From Ignavibacteriales bacterium (lineage in GTDB: Bacteria; Bacteroidota; Ignavibacteria; Ignavibacteriales; Ignavibacteriaceae): a stretch of DNA of 45,589 bases. Numbering within the stretch: the first letter of the stretch is position 1; each line of letters opens with the position of its first letter. Both the position numbers and the translations under genes were made by a program. The stretch lies in NCBI GenBank assembly GCA_016707115.1, contig JADJIH010000008.1:1-45589 (forward strand), given 5' to 3'. Below the pieces are notes generated by a model. The model made no database searches. It had not been told where the DNA came from and saw nothing but the letters and a program-made list of their open reading frames with translations. Positions 10,533 through 19,808 of the stretch are shown here, piece by piece.

Positions 10533-10708
10533 ATTAGTGTAACCTGTTAGTTTTGTATTGAATGATTTAATTTTTTCGAGGTGAGAAAATTTGTGATGAA
10601 GTAATATATAGGTTGCTTCATAAGCCTGAATTTAATTATAAAATTTATGCTTAAATTTAAGCACAAATAACCAGAGTTTTCAAACAAATTATTAAGTGTT
10701 TTTGCAAG

Positions 10709-10786
10709 TGTCATTTCGACCGAAGGGAGAAATCTGATTTTTATTAAGAGTAAGATTTCTCAGTCAAGGACTCCTTCGAAATGACA
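10709..10786. repeat. Interspersed palindromic repeat (GTCATTTCGA type)
   Basis: Outer arms TGTCATTTCGA(C) and TCGAAATGACA, inner arms GAGAAATCT and AGATTTCTC. It is nearly identical to the element at 28473-28550 between hydB and hydA, and belongs to a larger family in this window. It would fold into a long hairpin and ends 25 bp before rsmI. Confidence 0.85.
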
Positions 10787-10811
10787 ATAATGTTAAATCA
10801 AATTAAAGAAT

Positions 10812-11492
10812 ATGAAACCAAAACTATTCATCGTATCAACTCCAATTGGAAATTACGAAGACATAACTCTCCGTGCATTGCGAATATTAAAAGAATGTGA
10901 TTTTATAATTTGTGAAGAATACAAAGAGGCTAGACGACTATTATCCAACTATAAAATCGAGAAAGAACTTATTTCATTAAACGAGCACAACGAAAATGAA
11001 AGTGCAAATGAGTTAATCCTAAAATTGCTTGAAGGAAAAATTGCTGCACTTATTTCTGATTGCGGCACTCCGCTTTTTTCTGATCCCGGACATTTACTAG
11101 TTGATCTTGCATTGCAAAACAGAATTGATGTTATTCCTGTTCCCGGTGCAAGTTCTTTGCTTACAGCTTTGGTTGGAAGTGCATTAGACTTTGAAAAGTT
11201 TTATTACTACGGCTGGCTTTCACCAAAGAAAGATATTAGAAGAAAACAATTACTTGATTTGAGAAAGCGAAGAGAAACAATTGTTTTGATGGATACTCCA
11301 TACAGATTAAAAACTTTGCTGGAAGATATTGTAAAACTTTTGGGCCCTAACATTCCTTGTGTGCTTGCATTTGAGTTAACTAAAGAAAAAGAAAAATTTT
11401 ATCGCGGTAATACGCAGAATATTTTGAACGCTGTTGAAAGAGAGAACCTTAAAGGTGAGTTTGTGCTTATTATTAGAAACGAGCAAAGATAA
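10812..11492 (+). CDS. rsmI: 16S rRNA (cytidine-2'-O)-methyltransferase RsmI
   Basis: RsmI 2'-O-methylates C1402 in the decoding centre of 16S rRNA using S-adenosylmethionine. The 226-residue protein is of the tetrapyrrole-methylase fold: the N-terminal STPIGNYEDITLRALRIL segment, the ICEEYKEARRLL stretch, the SDCGTPLFSDPG loop and VIPVPGASSLLTAL are all hallmarks of the family. Homologues usually run 220-290 aa, so it is a short, complete form without the longer C-terminal extension. The start ATG at 10812 matches the family N-terminus. The last 24 codons (from about 11416) are duplicated, with divergence, at 12038-12112, downstream of the next gene. Confidence 0.93.
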   Translation: MKPKLFIVSTPIGNYEDITLRALRILKECDFIICEEYKEARRLLSNYKIEKELISLNEHNENESANELILKLLEGKIAALISDCGTPLFSDPGHLLVDLALQNRIDVIPVPGASSLLTALVGSALDFEKFYYYGWLSPKKDIRRKQLLDLRKRRETIVLMDTPYRLKTLLEDIVKLLGPNIPCVLAFELTKEKEKFYRGNTQNILNAVERENLKGEFVLIIRNEQR

Positions 11493-11505
11493 GGCAAATT
11501 TAAAG

Positions 11506-12039
11506 TTGAAAAGAAAATTTATTTTATTTTGCCTCTTTTTATTTAGTAATACAATTCTTGGCGCTTATTCATTGAATTATCATGCTGGCGATTCTTTAGC
11601 AATTGATGATTCCGTTGAGCAAAACAGATACTCTAACTTGAAATCAATCTGGGGATTTAGGCTTGGATATTTTTTTGACAATAGCAATGAATTTAATTCA
11701 ACGGGATTATCAGGCACTTTTTATAATGAATACGCAATCTCTAAATTTTTTAATTTAGGATGGTCCATGCAAGTAAACCAAGCAATTAATAATAGAGGAG
11801 GATATCTATATCTTGGAGGTATTCTAAGTTATCCTTTAAGAATTGAAAAGCAGTTGTTTTACATTAGAGGCGGATTAGGATTGGGAGTAATTGACGGGTT
11901 GACACGAGTTGGTTTCTTTGAGATAGAATATCTTATTTGGGAATTTGAAAAAACAGCTATCTCAATCTCAATATCTGAATGTATTCCAGAATTTAAAAAG
12001 CTAATGCCTCCAGTTATTTCGATTGGAATACTTTTCTGA
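11506..12039 (+). CDS. Putative outer-membrane beta-barrel protein
   Basis: A 177-residue protein I do not recognise. I chose the TTG at 11506 because it begins a good signal peptide (MKRKFILFCLFLFSNTILG, with a likely cleavage before AYS); the ATG at 11434 is inside rsmI and would put a charged tail in front. The mature part has alternating aromatic and glycine-rich strands (LKSIWGFRLGYFF, YAISKFFNLGWSMQVN, IRGGLGLGVID) and ends ISIGILF with a terminal Phe, typical of small outer-membrane barrels. It sits 13 bp after rsmI and is directly followed by a diverged copy of the rsmI tail, so it looks inserted into or duplicated with that locus. Function unknown. Confidence 0.6.
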   Translation: MKRKFILFCLFLFSNTILGAYSLNYHAGDSLAIDDSVEQNRYSNLKSIWGFRLGYFFDNSNEFNSTGLSGTFYNEYAISKFFNLGWSMQVNQAINNRGGYLYLGGILSYPLRIEKQLFYIRGGLGLGVIDGLTRVGFFEIEYLIWEFEKTAISISISECIPEFKKLMPPVISIGILF

Positions 12040-12112
12040 ACAAAATATTTTGAATGTTGTTGAAAGAGAAAATCTTAAAGAGAAGTTTGTGCTAATAATG
12101 AAACACCAATAG
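12038..12112 (+). pseudogene. Duplicated 3' end of rsmI (remnant)
   Basis: Translates in one frame as EQNILNVVERENLKEKFVLI and then MKHQ and stop; the true rsmI tail reads TQNILNAVERENLKGEFVLI then IRNEQR and stop. The DNA match covers about 70 bp with scattered substitutions. It begins at the stop codon of the barrel gene and has no start of its own. Confidence 0.8.
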
Positions 12113-12200
12113 CACACCAATAATTCCAATATGATTCAATAAACAATTAAACGTGATCAATAATCATAGTTCTTAGAGAAATAAATCAAAGGAATATTAT

Positions 12201-13355
12201 TTAAGGCGCCATCATTGTAGGGACTATATTATACATAAAAATATATGATCCTTGTCCGTTTGATATTATCAAACCAAACCAGCCACGATCATCCCAAACG
12301 GTAGACGACATATTTTCATCCAAAGTAGTCATCCTTATTGTTCTGTAGAATTCACGAACTATGTCTGTATTTCGTTCATTTGTATTTGATTCCCGTCCAA
12401 CTCCAAACTCACCATAATTAACCGGAACATCTAATAATCTAGCGTGTGTTGCAACGTTTCTTATAGAATTTTCTATCGAACTGCTTCCCGGATAGAAGGA
12501 ATTACTTCCATTCTGTCCACAAAAGGACCATGGATCATAGGTGTGAACCTGGATTGCTAAATAATCATCAGTACCGCCTCCAGGAAGATATGCTTTATTG
12601 GGATACACTTCCTCGATCAACGAATGATTACCCATTCCATTTGTTGAAACCATTATTATTCTGGTAACGTTTGCCCCACCAGTTTCCCGAACTACATTAT
12701 ATCCAACATCATAGATCTGTCGGGTAAGCGTAAGTGCTTGATTACTAAATGGGTCCGCTCCGCCGCTCCAGTCCCCGAATTTTCCATGTGGTTCGTTAAG
12801 CAATTCAAAAATTAAAAACTGAGGGTAGTTTTTGAAATGTTCTGCGATACCCCGCCAAAGGTTTCTAAATTTTGCATTGTAATTTTCTGATCCGTCATAA
12901 TTACTAAGCCAGTTTTCATGATGTGCGTTTAGAACCACATACATTTTTTTTGCAATTGCATAATCAATTACAGTTTTAAGTTGAATAAATCTTGCATGCT
13001 GAACATTAATTTGGCCATTAGTATTTGCAATCGTATTACCGCCAAATCCTTCCATCCAAGTTACTGGAATTCTTATGTGCCGCATACCGGCATTATAATA
13101 GAAATCAATAATTTTATAAATTGTTTCCGGCGTTGTAGAATGCGAAGCAAGATCAAATGTGTTTCCAAGGTTGAATCCGGTGCCCATAGAATCTATTACA
13201 CTTGAAGCTTTAATAACTGATGGTTCTATTATTGGAGTGATAATATCCTGATCTTTGGAACAGGAAGTAAAAGACAAGAATAAAAAGAATATAAAAATTA
13301 TCGAGATTTTATTTCCAAATTGATTTAATGTTTTAGATATTCTTAAATTTTCCAT
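12201..13355 (-). CDS. Glycoside hydrolase family 5 lipoprotein (cellulase-like)
   Basis: A 384-residue GH5 (beta/alpha)8-barrel enzyme expected to cut beta-1,4-linked glucan or mannan. The N-terminus has a hydrophobic stretch (residues 18-29) followed by LSFTSC, a lipobox with Cys32, so it is probably a lipid-anchored surface or periplasmic protein. GH5 landmarks: GTGFNLGNTFD near residue 58, RHIRIPVTW, VLNAHHENW, the acid/base Glu188 in LNEPHG, and the nucleophile Glu316 in NYGEFGVG. It ends with the usual WFGLI segment near residue 365. There is no T9SS tail or carbohydrate-binding module. It stands alone between the barrel protein and rlmD. The substrate cannot be set from sequence. Confidence 0.92.
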   Translation of the reverse strand: MENLRISKTLNQFGNKISIIFIFFLFLSFTSCSKDQDIITPIIEPSVIKASSVIDSMGTGFNLGNTFDLASHSTTPETIYKIIDFYYNAGMRHIRIPVTWMEGFGGNTIANTNGQINVQHARFIQLKTVIDYAIAKKMYVVLNAHHENWLSNYDGSENYNAKFRNLWRGIAEHFKNYPQFLIFELLNEPHGKFGDWSGGADPFSNQALTLTRQIYDVGYNVVRETGGANVTRIIMVSTNGMGNHSLIEEVYPNKAYLPGGGTDDYLAIQVHTYDPWSFCGQNGSNSFYPGSSSIENSIRNVATHARLLDVPVNYGEFGVGRESNTNERNTDIVREFYRTIRMTTLDENMSSTVWDDRGWFGLIISNGQGSYIFMYNIVPTMMAP

Positions 13356-13485
13356 ATTGTATAAGTATATGTTTTTTATTTAGATATTCTTTTGCTTTTA
13401 TTAATATTTTTTTGATTTACTTGTGTTTTACATTCATCAAACAGTGGTTACGTATGTATAATGATTTATTCTTTTAGAATATATC

Positions 13486-14940
13486 CTAATCTTTTAAAAG
13501 TAACGCAACATTTTCAATATGAAAAGTATGCGGAAACATATCAACAGGTCTTATCTTAATTAATTTATAACCAGCTTCAACCATCAATTTAATGTCCCGT
13601 ACTTGTGTTGCGGGATTACAGCTAACATAAACAATTTTGTTTGGAGAAAGTTTTATTACATCATCAACTGTGGTTGGGTGCATTCCGCTTCTTGGCGGAT
13701 CAATAATCATTACATCAGGTTTTGGGATATTGTATTTATCAACTATCGGCAGAAAGGACTTATAAAGATCAGCAGCAAAAAATTTAACATTTAGAATATT
13801 GTTCAGATCAGCATTTACTTTTGCATCTGCAATTGCTGATTCCACAGCTTCAAAAGCATAAACTTTTTTTGCTTTATCAGAAATAAAAATTGTTATCGTT
13901 CCTGCACCGGAATACAAATCATAAACAATTTCATTTCCTTTTAGTTCAGCAAAATCAAGTGCGGTTTGATAAAGTTTTTCTGCCTGCAAAGTATTTGTTT
14001 GAAAAAACGAATTTGCGCTTATCCGGAATTTATGTTTTCCTATTTCATCATAAATAAAACCAGAACCGTAAATAACTTTTTCGTAATCGCCAACGGCAAC
14101 AGCAGCAAATTTTTTGTTGATGTTATTTATTACGGTTGTTACTTGTGGAATTTCTTTTCGTAACTCATCGCAATATTCATTAACCAATTCATCATTTTCT
14201 TCTGAAGTAACAAGATTAACCATTAAATCATTAGTTAGAGAAGCTTGCTTGATTACAAGATTACGCAAATATCCAGTGTGAGTTTTTGTTGAATAGATTG
14301 AAGTGTTTTTCTTCTTAAAAAAATCACGAGTAAAATTTAAAATCTTGTTGCTTACTTCTGATTGCAGAAAACATTCATCAACATCAAGAACTTTATCATA
14401 AATTTTGGGGATGTGAAGTCCGAGTGAAAAATCTTTATCAAGTATTCCTTCTTTAGAAATTTCTTCTTTAGTCAGCCATCTTTTTTCACTAAAAGAAAAT
14501 TCCATTTTGTTTCTATAATGAAAAACATTTTGTGAAGGGATAATTGGCAGAATTTCAAAATCGGAAAATCCGCCAAGCTTGTTAAAAATTTCTTCAACTT
14601 GCTGCTGCTTGTATTTTGCTTGAACATCATAATCCAGATCCTGTTGCTTACAGCCGCCACAGGTTCCAAAGAATTTACACTTTGCTTTTACTCTTTCGCT
14701 GGATGGAGTAAGTATATCCATAACCAAAGCTTCGGCATAAGAGTTTTTAATTTTTAACAACCGAGCGTTTACTATGTCGCCGGGATAAGAGCCAATAACA
14801 AATACAACGTAATTCTTTTCGTTGCCGTTTTCTTCAGTTAAGCCAAGCAATTCATTCTTAGAAACCTTTGCAATTCCTTTTCCTTCAAATGCATACTTTT
14901 CTATTTGAAATTCTGCTACGTCGCCTTTTTTTATATTCAT
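13486..14940 (-). CDS. rlmD: 23S rRNA (uracil-C5)-methyltransferase, RlmD/RumA family
   Basis: SAM-dependent methyltransferase forming 5-methyluridine in 23S rRNA (U1939 in E. coli for RlmD). The 484-residue protein has an N-terminal TRAM RNA-binding domain (about 1-70), then the cluster motif CKFFGTCGGC (C-x5-C-x2-C) with a fourth Cys in DECFLQS, which together bind [4Fe-4S]. The SAM site is DLYSGAGTITIFI; the PPRSGMH motif and the catalytic Cys441 in YVSCNPAT follow. Length and motif order are normal. Paralogues (RlmC, TrmA-like) share this plan, so the target base is inferred. It lies downstream of the 15035 methyltransferase on the same strand, separated by a palindromic repeat. Confidence 0.92.
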   Translation of the reverse strand: MNIKKGDVAEFQIEKYAFEGKGIAKVSKNELLGLTEENGNEKNYVVFVIGSYPGDIVNARLLKIKNSYAEALVMDILTPSSERVKAKCKFFGTCGGCKQQDLDYDVQAKYKQQQVEEIFNKLGGFSDFEILPIIPSQNVFHYRNKMEFSFSEKRWLTKEEISKEGILDKDFSLGLHIPKIYDKVLDVDECFLQSEVSNKILNFTRDFFKKKNTSIYSTKTHTGYLRNLVIKQASLTNDLMVNLVTSEENDELVNEYCDELRKEIPQVTTVINNINKKFAAVAVGDYEKVIYGSGFIYDEIGKHKFRISANSFFQTNTLQAEKLYQTALDFAELKGNEIVYDLYSGAGTITIFISDKAKKVYAFEAVESAIADAKVNADLNNILNVKFFAADLYKSFLPIVDKYNIPKPDVMIIDPPRSGMHPTTVDDVIKLSPNKIVYVSCNPATQVRDIKLMVEAGYKLIKIRPVDMFPHTFHIENVALLLKD

Positions 14941-14962
14941 TTTTCTTTCTGTGATTTCCTGT

Positions 14963-15031
14963 TGTCATTCCCGCGAAGGCGGGAATCTAAATGTTTGTAC
15001 TAAATGGATTCCCACTTTTGTGGGAATGACA
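14963..15031. repeat. Interspersed palindromic repeat (GTCATTCC type)
   Basis: Outer arms TGTCATTCCC and GGGAATGACA, with two inner hairpins, ATTCCCGCGAAGGCGGGAAT and TTCCCACTTTTGTGGGAA. It ends 4 bp before the stop of the downstream-encoded methyltransferase and may act as its transcript end or attenuator. Confidence 0.85.
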
Positions 15032-15034
15032 GTG

Positions 15035-15748
15035 TTAGATCGTCTTTTTCAATATCAACATCTTAAATCCAATATATCTATCTGCACCAAGTTTTAAGTA
15101 GGCATTGGATTCGTGACTAATCTTACTTAATAATTTTTTGTAATAACTTTTTTCTTTATCCGTAAGTTTATAAATTTTATCATCTAACTCTTGAGCAGTG
15201 TGCTCATAAAAACTTTGTAAAGATGATGATAAATCTTCTTCGTATAAAACGGAAAAATTTCTTTCTGTGTAATAAGCACCGCATTCATCACTCACTAAGG
15301 CTAAAATATCGGAGGTATCAAAAATATTTCTTACAAATGGAGGAAAATCACTTATTAGTGCTGTAATTTCTCCAACACACAAAGTTGCTTCAGGTTTTAG
15401 AATGCGTTTTATCTCTTTTACGATTTTATTTCTGTTCAACAAAGAAATTGAGGCCTGTGAATAAACAAGATCAAACTCTTCTGCATCAAAATCAGTATTG
15501 TCAAAATCCATCATCTTAACTAAAACTTTACTGTCTTTAATAAGATTTAACCGTGCGTTAATCAAAGAATCATAATCATTTACAATCATAGTGGCAGAAC
15601 TTGCACCGGATTCAATCATTTTCTCAGCAATTTTTTCACTTCCTGAACCAATAACCAAAACTTTTTTATCATTAAGAACGTATTTTGTTTTGAGAATCCT
15701 GAATTGCTTGAATCCGCCGGGCAGGAATATGTTTTGGCTTTCTTTCAT
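15035..15748 (-). CDS. Class I SAM-dependent methyltransferase, target unknown
   Basis: A 237-residue Rossmann-fold methyltransferase. Motif I is KVLVIGSGSEKIAEKM (residues about 29-44); the acidic end of strand 2 is IVNDYDS, and the post-motif III region reads FDLVYSQASISLLNRN then IKRILKPEATLCVGEI, as in the Methyltransf_11/25 group. No targeting signal or extra domain is present, so it is cytoplasmic. The last about 100 residues are charged and of unknown role. It is the first gene of a minus-strand pair with rlmD. The substrate (small molecule, lipid or macromolecule) cannot be assigned. Confidence 0.8.
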   Translation of the reverse strand: MKESQNIFLPGGFKQFRILKTKYVLNDKKVLVIGSGSEKIAEKMIESGASSATMIVNDYDSLINARLNLIKDSKVLVKMMDFDNTDFDAEEFDLVYSQASISLLNRNKIVKEIKRILKPEATLCVGEITALISDFPPFVRNIFDTSDILALVSDECGAYYTERNFSVLYEEDLSSSLQSFYEHTAQELDDKIYKLTDKEKSYYKKLLSKISHESNAYLKLGADRYIGFKMLILKKTI

Positions 15749-15887
15749 CGTATCCTAAAATAATGTGAGCAAAGTTACTCATAATGAGTTTAAGATTGAA
15801 TTTATAACACGGCAGCAATCTTTACTTTGTCTTTATCTGCCAACTGCTTTATTTTTGGCTTAACAATTAGAACACATCGGAGCACAA

Positions 15888-17917
15888 ATGTTAAGAAGCG
15901 CAAATAAATATTTTCTACTCTCATTTATAATTACAATCCTGATTTTTCCTCAAACAAAAAGAGCAATTACTGTTGATGATCTTTGGGCAATGAAACGTAT
16001 TGGAAGTTATTCTGTTTCCCCTGACGGAAAAACACTTGCTTATACTTTAACCTCTTATACTTTTGAGGCAAATAAAGGCAACACCGATATCTATTTAATT
16101 GATGCTGATGGAAAAAATTTAAGAGTCTTAAAAAATTCAGATAAGAATGAAAATGAACCAAAGTTTTCTCCAGATGGAAAATCAATTGCGTTTACTCGCG
16201 GTGGGCAGATCTGGCAATGCAATCTTGATGGTTCAAATGAAAAACAATTAACTGATATTTATACAGGCGCTTCGGATTTTGAATGGTCTAAAGACGGCAA
16301 GAAAATTTTATTTGTTTCATCCGTTTATCCTGAATGCACAACTCAGGATTGCAATGAGCAAAAAGATAAAGCCAATGAAGAAAGTAAAGTTAAGGCACAG
16401 ATTTTTACTGAGTTAATGTATCGCCACTGGAATGATTGGCGAGGACTTAAACGCAGTCATTTATTTTTACTTGATGTTGCAACTGGTGAGTTTAAAGATT
16501 TAAAAATGAAGGCAACAAAGAAGATGTTCCTCCGCTTGCATTAGGTTCGGCAAATGATTTTAATTTTTCATATGATGGAAGCGAGATTGCATACTCACAA
16601 AATCCCGAATTTACAAAAGCAACAAGCACCAATATTGAGATTTATCTTCTAAGTTTAACTTCACCCACAACTCCAAAACTTATTTCAACAAGCAAAGGTG
16701 TTGATTGCCAGCCTGTTTATTCACCAGATATGAACTGGCTTGCATGGACATCAATGAAGCGTGCTGGATTTGAAGCCGACAAAAAAGATTTGATTTTGTT
16801 TAATCGTAAAACAGGAGAAACAATAAATCTTACAGAAGATTTTGAGCTTTCTGTTGATGAATTTATTTATTCTCCAGATTCAAAAACAATTTATTTTACT
16901 GCTGGTACTGAAATTAATAATTTGATCTACAAACTAAATGTAAATGATGATGAGATAGAACTTTTCCACAAAGATAATTATAATACAAACATCCAATTAT
17001 CTAAAGATGGTAAAACTCTTTACTTCTTAAAGCAACGATCAGATCTTCCAAGCGAAATATTTTCACAGAGCACAGATGGAAAGAATACATTAAAGAGGAT
17101 CACTTTTACAAATGAAGAAATTCTTTCTCAGCTTGAAATGAATCCTGTCGAAACTTTCTGGTGTGAAGGTGCTAATAGTGATAAAGTTCAATCAATTTTA
17201 GTTAAACCGCCATTCTTCGATCCAAATAAAAAATATCCGATGATGTTTTTAATTCATGGCGGACCGCAAGGTGCCTGGGAAGATAATTTCCATTATCGTT
17301 GGAATATTCAAATGTTTGCTGCGGCCGGTTATGTTGTTGTTGCACCCAATCCACGCGGCTCAACCGGATACGGACAAAAGTTTACAGATGAAATATCCGG
17401 AGATTGGGGAGGAAAAGTTTATACCGATTTGATGAACTCATACGATTATGCTTTAAAGAATTTCTCATACATCGATCCTAAAAATACTTTTGCTTCAGGT
17501 GCATCTTACGGCGGATATATGATTAACTGGATTGAAGGACACACAGATAGATTTAGTGCTTTGTTCTGCCACAACGGAACTTTTAATCTTGAAAGTATGT
17601 GGGGTACAACTGAAGAACTTTGGTTTCCTGAATGGGATGTAAATGGAACTCCCTGGGAAAATCGCGAAGCATATGTAAAATGGTCACCGCATCAATATGC
17701 AAAGAATTTTAAAACACCAATGTTAATTGTTCACAGTGCATTTGATTTTAGATTATCTGAAGAGCAGGCATTTCAAGCTTTTACAACTCTGCAAAGATTG
17801 GGAGTTGAAAGTAAGTTCTTGTATTTTCCTGATGAAACCCATTTTGTTTCTAAACCGCAAAATGCAAAGCTTTGGTGGAACACCGTATTTGATTGGTTTA
17901 AATCGCATCAAAAATAG
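15888..17917 (+). CDS. S9 prolyl-oligopeptidase family peptidase, one frameshift
   Basis: Secreted or periplasmic acyl-aminoacyl/dipeptidyl-peptidase-like enzyme of family S9. The signal peptide is residues 1-22; a seven-bladed WD40-like propeller follows (SVSPDGKTLAYT, FSPDGKSIAFT, DFEWSKDGKKILFVS and later blades), then the alpha/beta-hydrolase domain with Ser about 540 in GASYGGYM, Asp in HSAFDFRL and His in PDETHF. Reconstructed length about 676 aa, normal. The frame breaks once at 16499-16505, in T TTA AAA; a -1 shift there restores KNEGNKEDVPPLALGS and the rest. This is either a missing A in the homopolymer or, less likely, programmed frameshifting. Unshifted, translation would stop at 16544 with no catalytic domain. 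It is followed 8 bp later by the DUF1232 gene. Confidence 0.88.
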
Positions 17918-17925
17918 GAGCAGTG

Positions 17926-18342
17926 ATGAAAGAAAGAGATTATGAAATTGTAACTCCCGATGATGAACTTTTTGAAAACCTAAATGATCTCGGGGCATTT
18001 AGAACCGGCGGAAAAACAGATAAAGAAATTGAGGATGATTACAGCGAAAGAACATCTTACGTTGAAGAAAACTTATGGAGTAAAGTTCAGCGCGTTGGTA
18101 AGAAAATTTCTTTTGCAAAAGATGTAATTGCTCTCTACAATTACATGAAAGATTCATACGTAAGCTGGCATCGAAAAGCAATTGTTGTAATGGGATTGAT
18201 TTATTTTATTTCACCAATTGATACGATTCCTGATATTGCTCCACTAATTGGATATCTTGATGATCTTGGTGTAATAACGGCACTTATAAAATTTCTTGGC
18301 AGCGAGCTTATTCCTTATTATGATTCTAAATACAGAAAGTAA
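17926..18342 (+). CDS. DUF1232 (YkvA-like) protein
   Basis: A 138-residue protein. The first about 75 residues are acidic and polar; the C-terminal half holds the DUF1232 signature, KAIVVMGLIYFISPIDTIPD, followed by IGYLDDLGVITAL. Members are small, probably membrane-associated proteins of unknown function. I use ATG 17926 rather than the GTG one codon upstream because TAGGAG sits 5 bp before it. It starts 8 bp after the S9 peptidase stop and is likely co-transcribed with it. Confidence 0.85.
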   Translation: MKERDYEIVTPDDELFENLNDLGAFRTGGKTDKEIEDDYSERTSYVEENLWSKVQRVGKKISFAKDVIALYNYMKDSYVSWHRKAIVVMGLIYFISPIDTIPDIAPLIGYLDDLGVITALIKFLGSELIPYYDSKYRK

Positions 18343-18351
18343 AAATTAAAC

Positions 18352-18432
18352 GTCATTGCGATCCCGACTTAGTCGGGAGAAGCAATCTATTTCACAACAG
18401 ATTGCTTCGTCATTCCATTCCTCGCAATGACA
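18352..18432. repeat. Interspersed palindromic repeat (GTCATTGCGA type)
   Basis: Outer arms CGTCATTGCGA and TCGCAATGACA, inner hairpins TCCCGACTTAGTCGGGA and AGCAATCT...AGATTGCT. It sits just after the DUF1232 stop and before the Nudix gene. Confidence 0.85.
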
Positions 18433-18445
18433 ATTCCAAAAAATT

Positions 18446-18979
18446 ATGAACTACAAACTCCTCAAATCAGAAATTCGTTTTAAAGGAAAAGTATTTGATC
18501 ATCAGGTTGATGAAATTGAATACGAAAGCGGCAACAAGGGAATAAGAGAAATTGCAATTCATCCCGGCGGGGCAGTTGTTGTTCCTGTTAAAGATGATGG
18601 TAAAATAATTTTAGTTAAACAGTTTAGATATCCGCTGCAAAAAACTTTGATTGAACTTCCTGCAGGAAAACTTGATAAAGGCGAAGATCCATTAGTTTGT
18701 GCAACTCGTGAACTTGAAGAAGAAACAGGCTACAAAGCAAAACAAATTAAAAAACTAGGTGAGATTTATACAGCCCCGGGATATTGTACGGAAATTCTTC
18801 ATATCTATTCTGCAAGTGGTTTAATTCCTGGAAATCATAATCGTGAAGAAGGTGAACATGGAATGGAAATACTTGAATACTCATTGGATGAAATTGAAAA
18901 TATGATTAGAAATGGCGAGATAACTGATGCCAAAACAATAGTTGGAATATATTATTTAAAGAATCTGAATAATCATTGA
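18446..18979 (+). CDS. Nudix hydrolase, ADP-ribose pyrophosphatase-like
   Basis: A 177-residue cytoplasmic Nudix enzyme. The Nudix box G-x5-E-x7-R-E-x2-E-E-x-G runs from GKLDKGEDPLVCATRE into LEEETGY at about residues 76-98 and supplies the Mg2+-binding glutamates. Upstream, AVVVPVKDDGKIILVKQFRY and the ELPAGK stretch are typical of the ADP-ribose pyrophosphatase group (NudF/YffH-like), which cut ADP-ribose to AMP and ribose 5-phosphate. The start at 18446 gives the family-like N-terminus (KSEIRFKGKVFDHQ). It lies in a same-strand run with GGGP synthase, 62 bp downstream. Substrate is inferred. Confidence 0.88.
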   Translation: MNYKLLKSEIRFKGKVFDHQVDEIEYESGNKGIREIAIHPGGAVVVPVKDDGKIILVKQFRYPLQKTLIELPAGKLDKGEDPLVCATRELEEETGYKAKQIKKLGEIYTAPGYCTEILHIYSASGLIPGNHNREEGEHGMEILEYSLDEIENMIRNGEITDAKTIVGIYYLKNLNNH

Positions 18980-19041
18980 CTACTCAATCTTTTTTCTCTA
19001 AACCTAAATTCCTATATTGAATTAGCTATAAATCAATATTT

Positions 19042-19800
19042 ATGAAGATTTACGACCAACTATTAAATACTATAAAAGAAAAGGGAGCTGCTTATTTAGT
19101 TCTGCTCGATCCTGATAAACTTCCCGAGAATAAACTAGCCGGATTTTTAAAGCATTGCGAAAAATCAGGGGTAGATGGATTTTTAGTTGGCGGAAGTTTA
19201 ATGGTTAATGGTGATTTTGAATCTTTCATAGAAAAAGTAAAAACTTACACAAACCTTCCTTCGATAATTTTTCCCGGCAGTATAACGCAAGTTTCATCTT
19301 TTGCGGATGCGATTTTATTTTTGTCTGTTGTAAGCGGAAGAAATCCAGAACACTTGATCGGCAAACATGTTCTTGCAGCGCCATCAATAAAAAAATCTGG
19401 AATTGAAGCAATATCAACTGCTTACATATTAGTTGAATCAGGTTCAACAACGACAGCAATTTATATGAGCGGAAGTCTGCCAATCCCAAGAAATAAACCA
19501 GAAATTGCTGCAGCAACTGCGCTCGCTTCAGAATATCTTGGAATGAAATTAATTTATCTTGAAGCTGGAAGCGGGGCTGATAATTCTGTTCCAAATGAAA
19601 TGGTTAAGGCCGTTTCTAATCAATGTACAATCCCTGTTGTTGTGGGAGGTGGAATCAGAAATCCGCAAACAGCAAGAGAAAAAGTTGAAAATGGTGCATC
19701 GGTCATTGTAACAGGGAATTATTTTGAAGATGAAAACAACTGGGATTTGATAAAAGATTTTGCTTCTGCTGTACACATTAAACAAGGACTTTTAGTTTAA
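19042..19800 (+). CDS. Geranylgeranylglyceryl phosphate synthase-like (PcrB/GGGPS)
   Basis: A 252-residue TIM-barrel prenyltransferase that joins a polyprenyl diphosphate to sn-glycerol-1-phosphate, the first committed step of archaeal ether lipids. Seen: LVLLDPDKLP at the N-terminus, GVDGFLVGGS, IIFPGSITQVS, AILFLSVVSGRNP, the LIYLEAGSGAD segment and the phosphate-binding PVVVGGGIRNPQTA. Bacteroidetes carry group II enzymes of this family, and this fits that type. The archaeal-type glycerol-1-phosphate dehydrogenase and the next lipid enzyme are not in the window, so the in vivo product is open. The N-terminus starts cleanly at 19042. It lies between the Nudix and SIS genes. Confidence 0.9.
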   Translation: MKIYDQLLNTIKEKGAAYLVLLDPDKLPENKLAGFLKHCEKSGVDGFLVGGSLMVNGDFESFIEKVKTYTNLPSIIFPGSITQVSSFADAILFLSVVSGRNPEHLIGKHVLAAPSIKKSGIEAISTAYILVESGSTTTAIYMSGSLPIPRNKPEIAAATALASEYLGMKLIYLEAGSGADNSVPNEMVKAVSNQCTIPVVVGGGIRNPQTAREKVENGASVIVTGNYFEDENNWDLIKDFASAVHIKQGLLV

Positions 19801-19808
19801 CACAATAC

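Noticed and set aside
19226..19594. Minus-strand frame of 122 codons inside GGGP synthase
   Set aside because: It is the antisense shadow of a well-conserved enzyme, with no start signal or motif.
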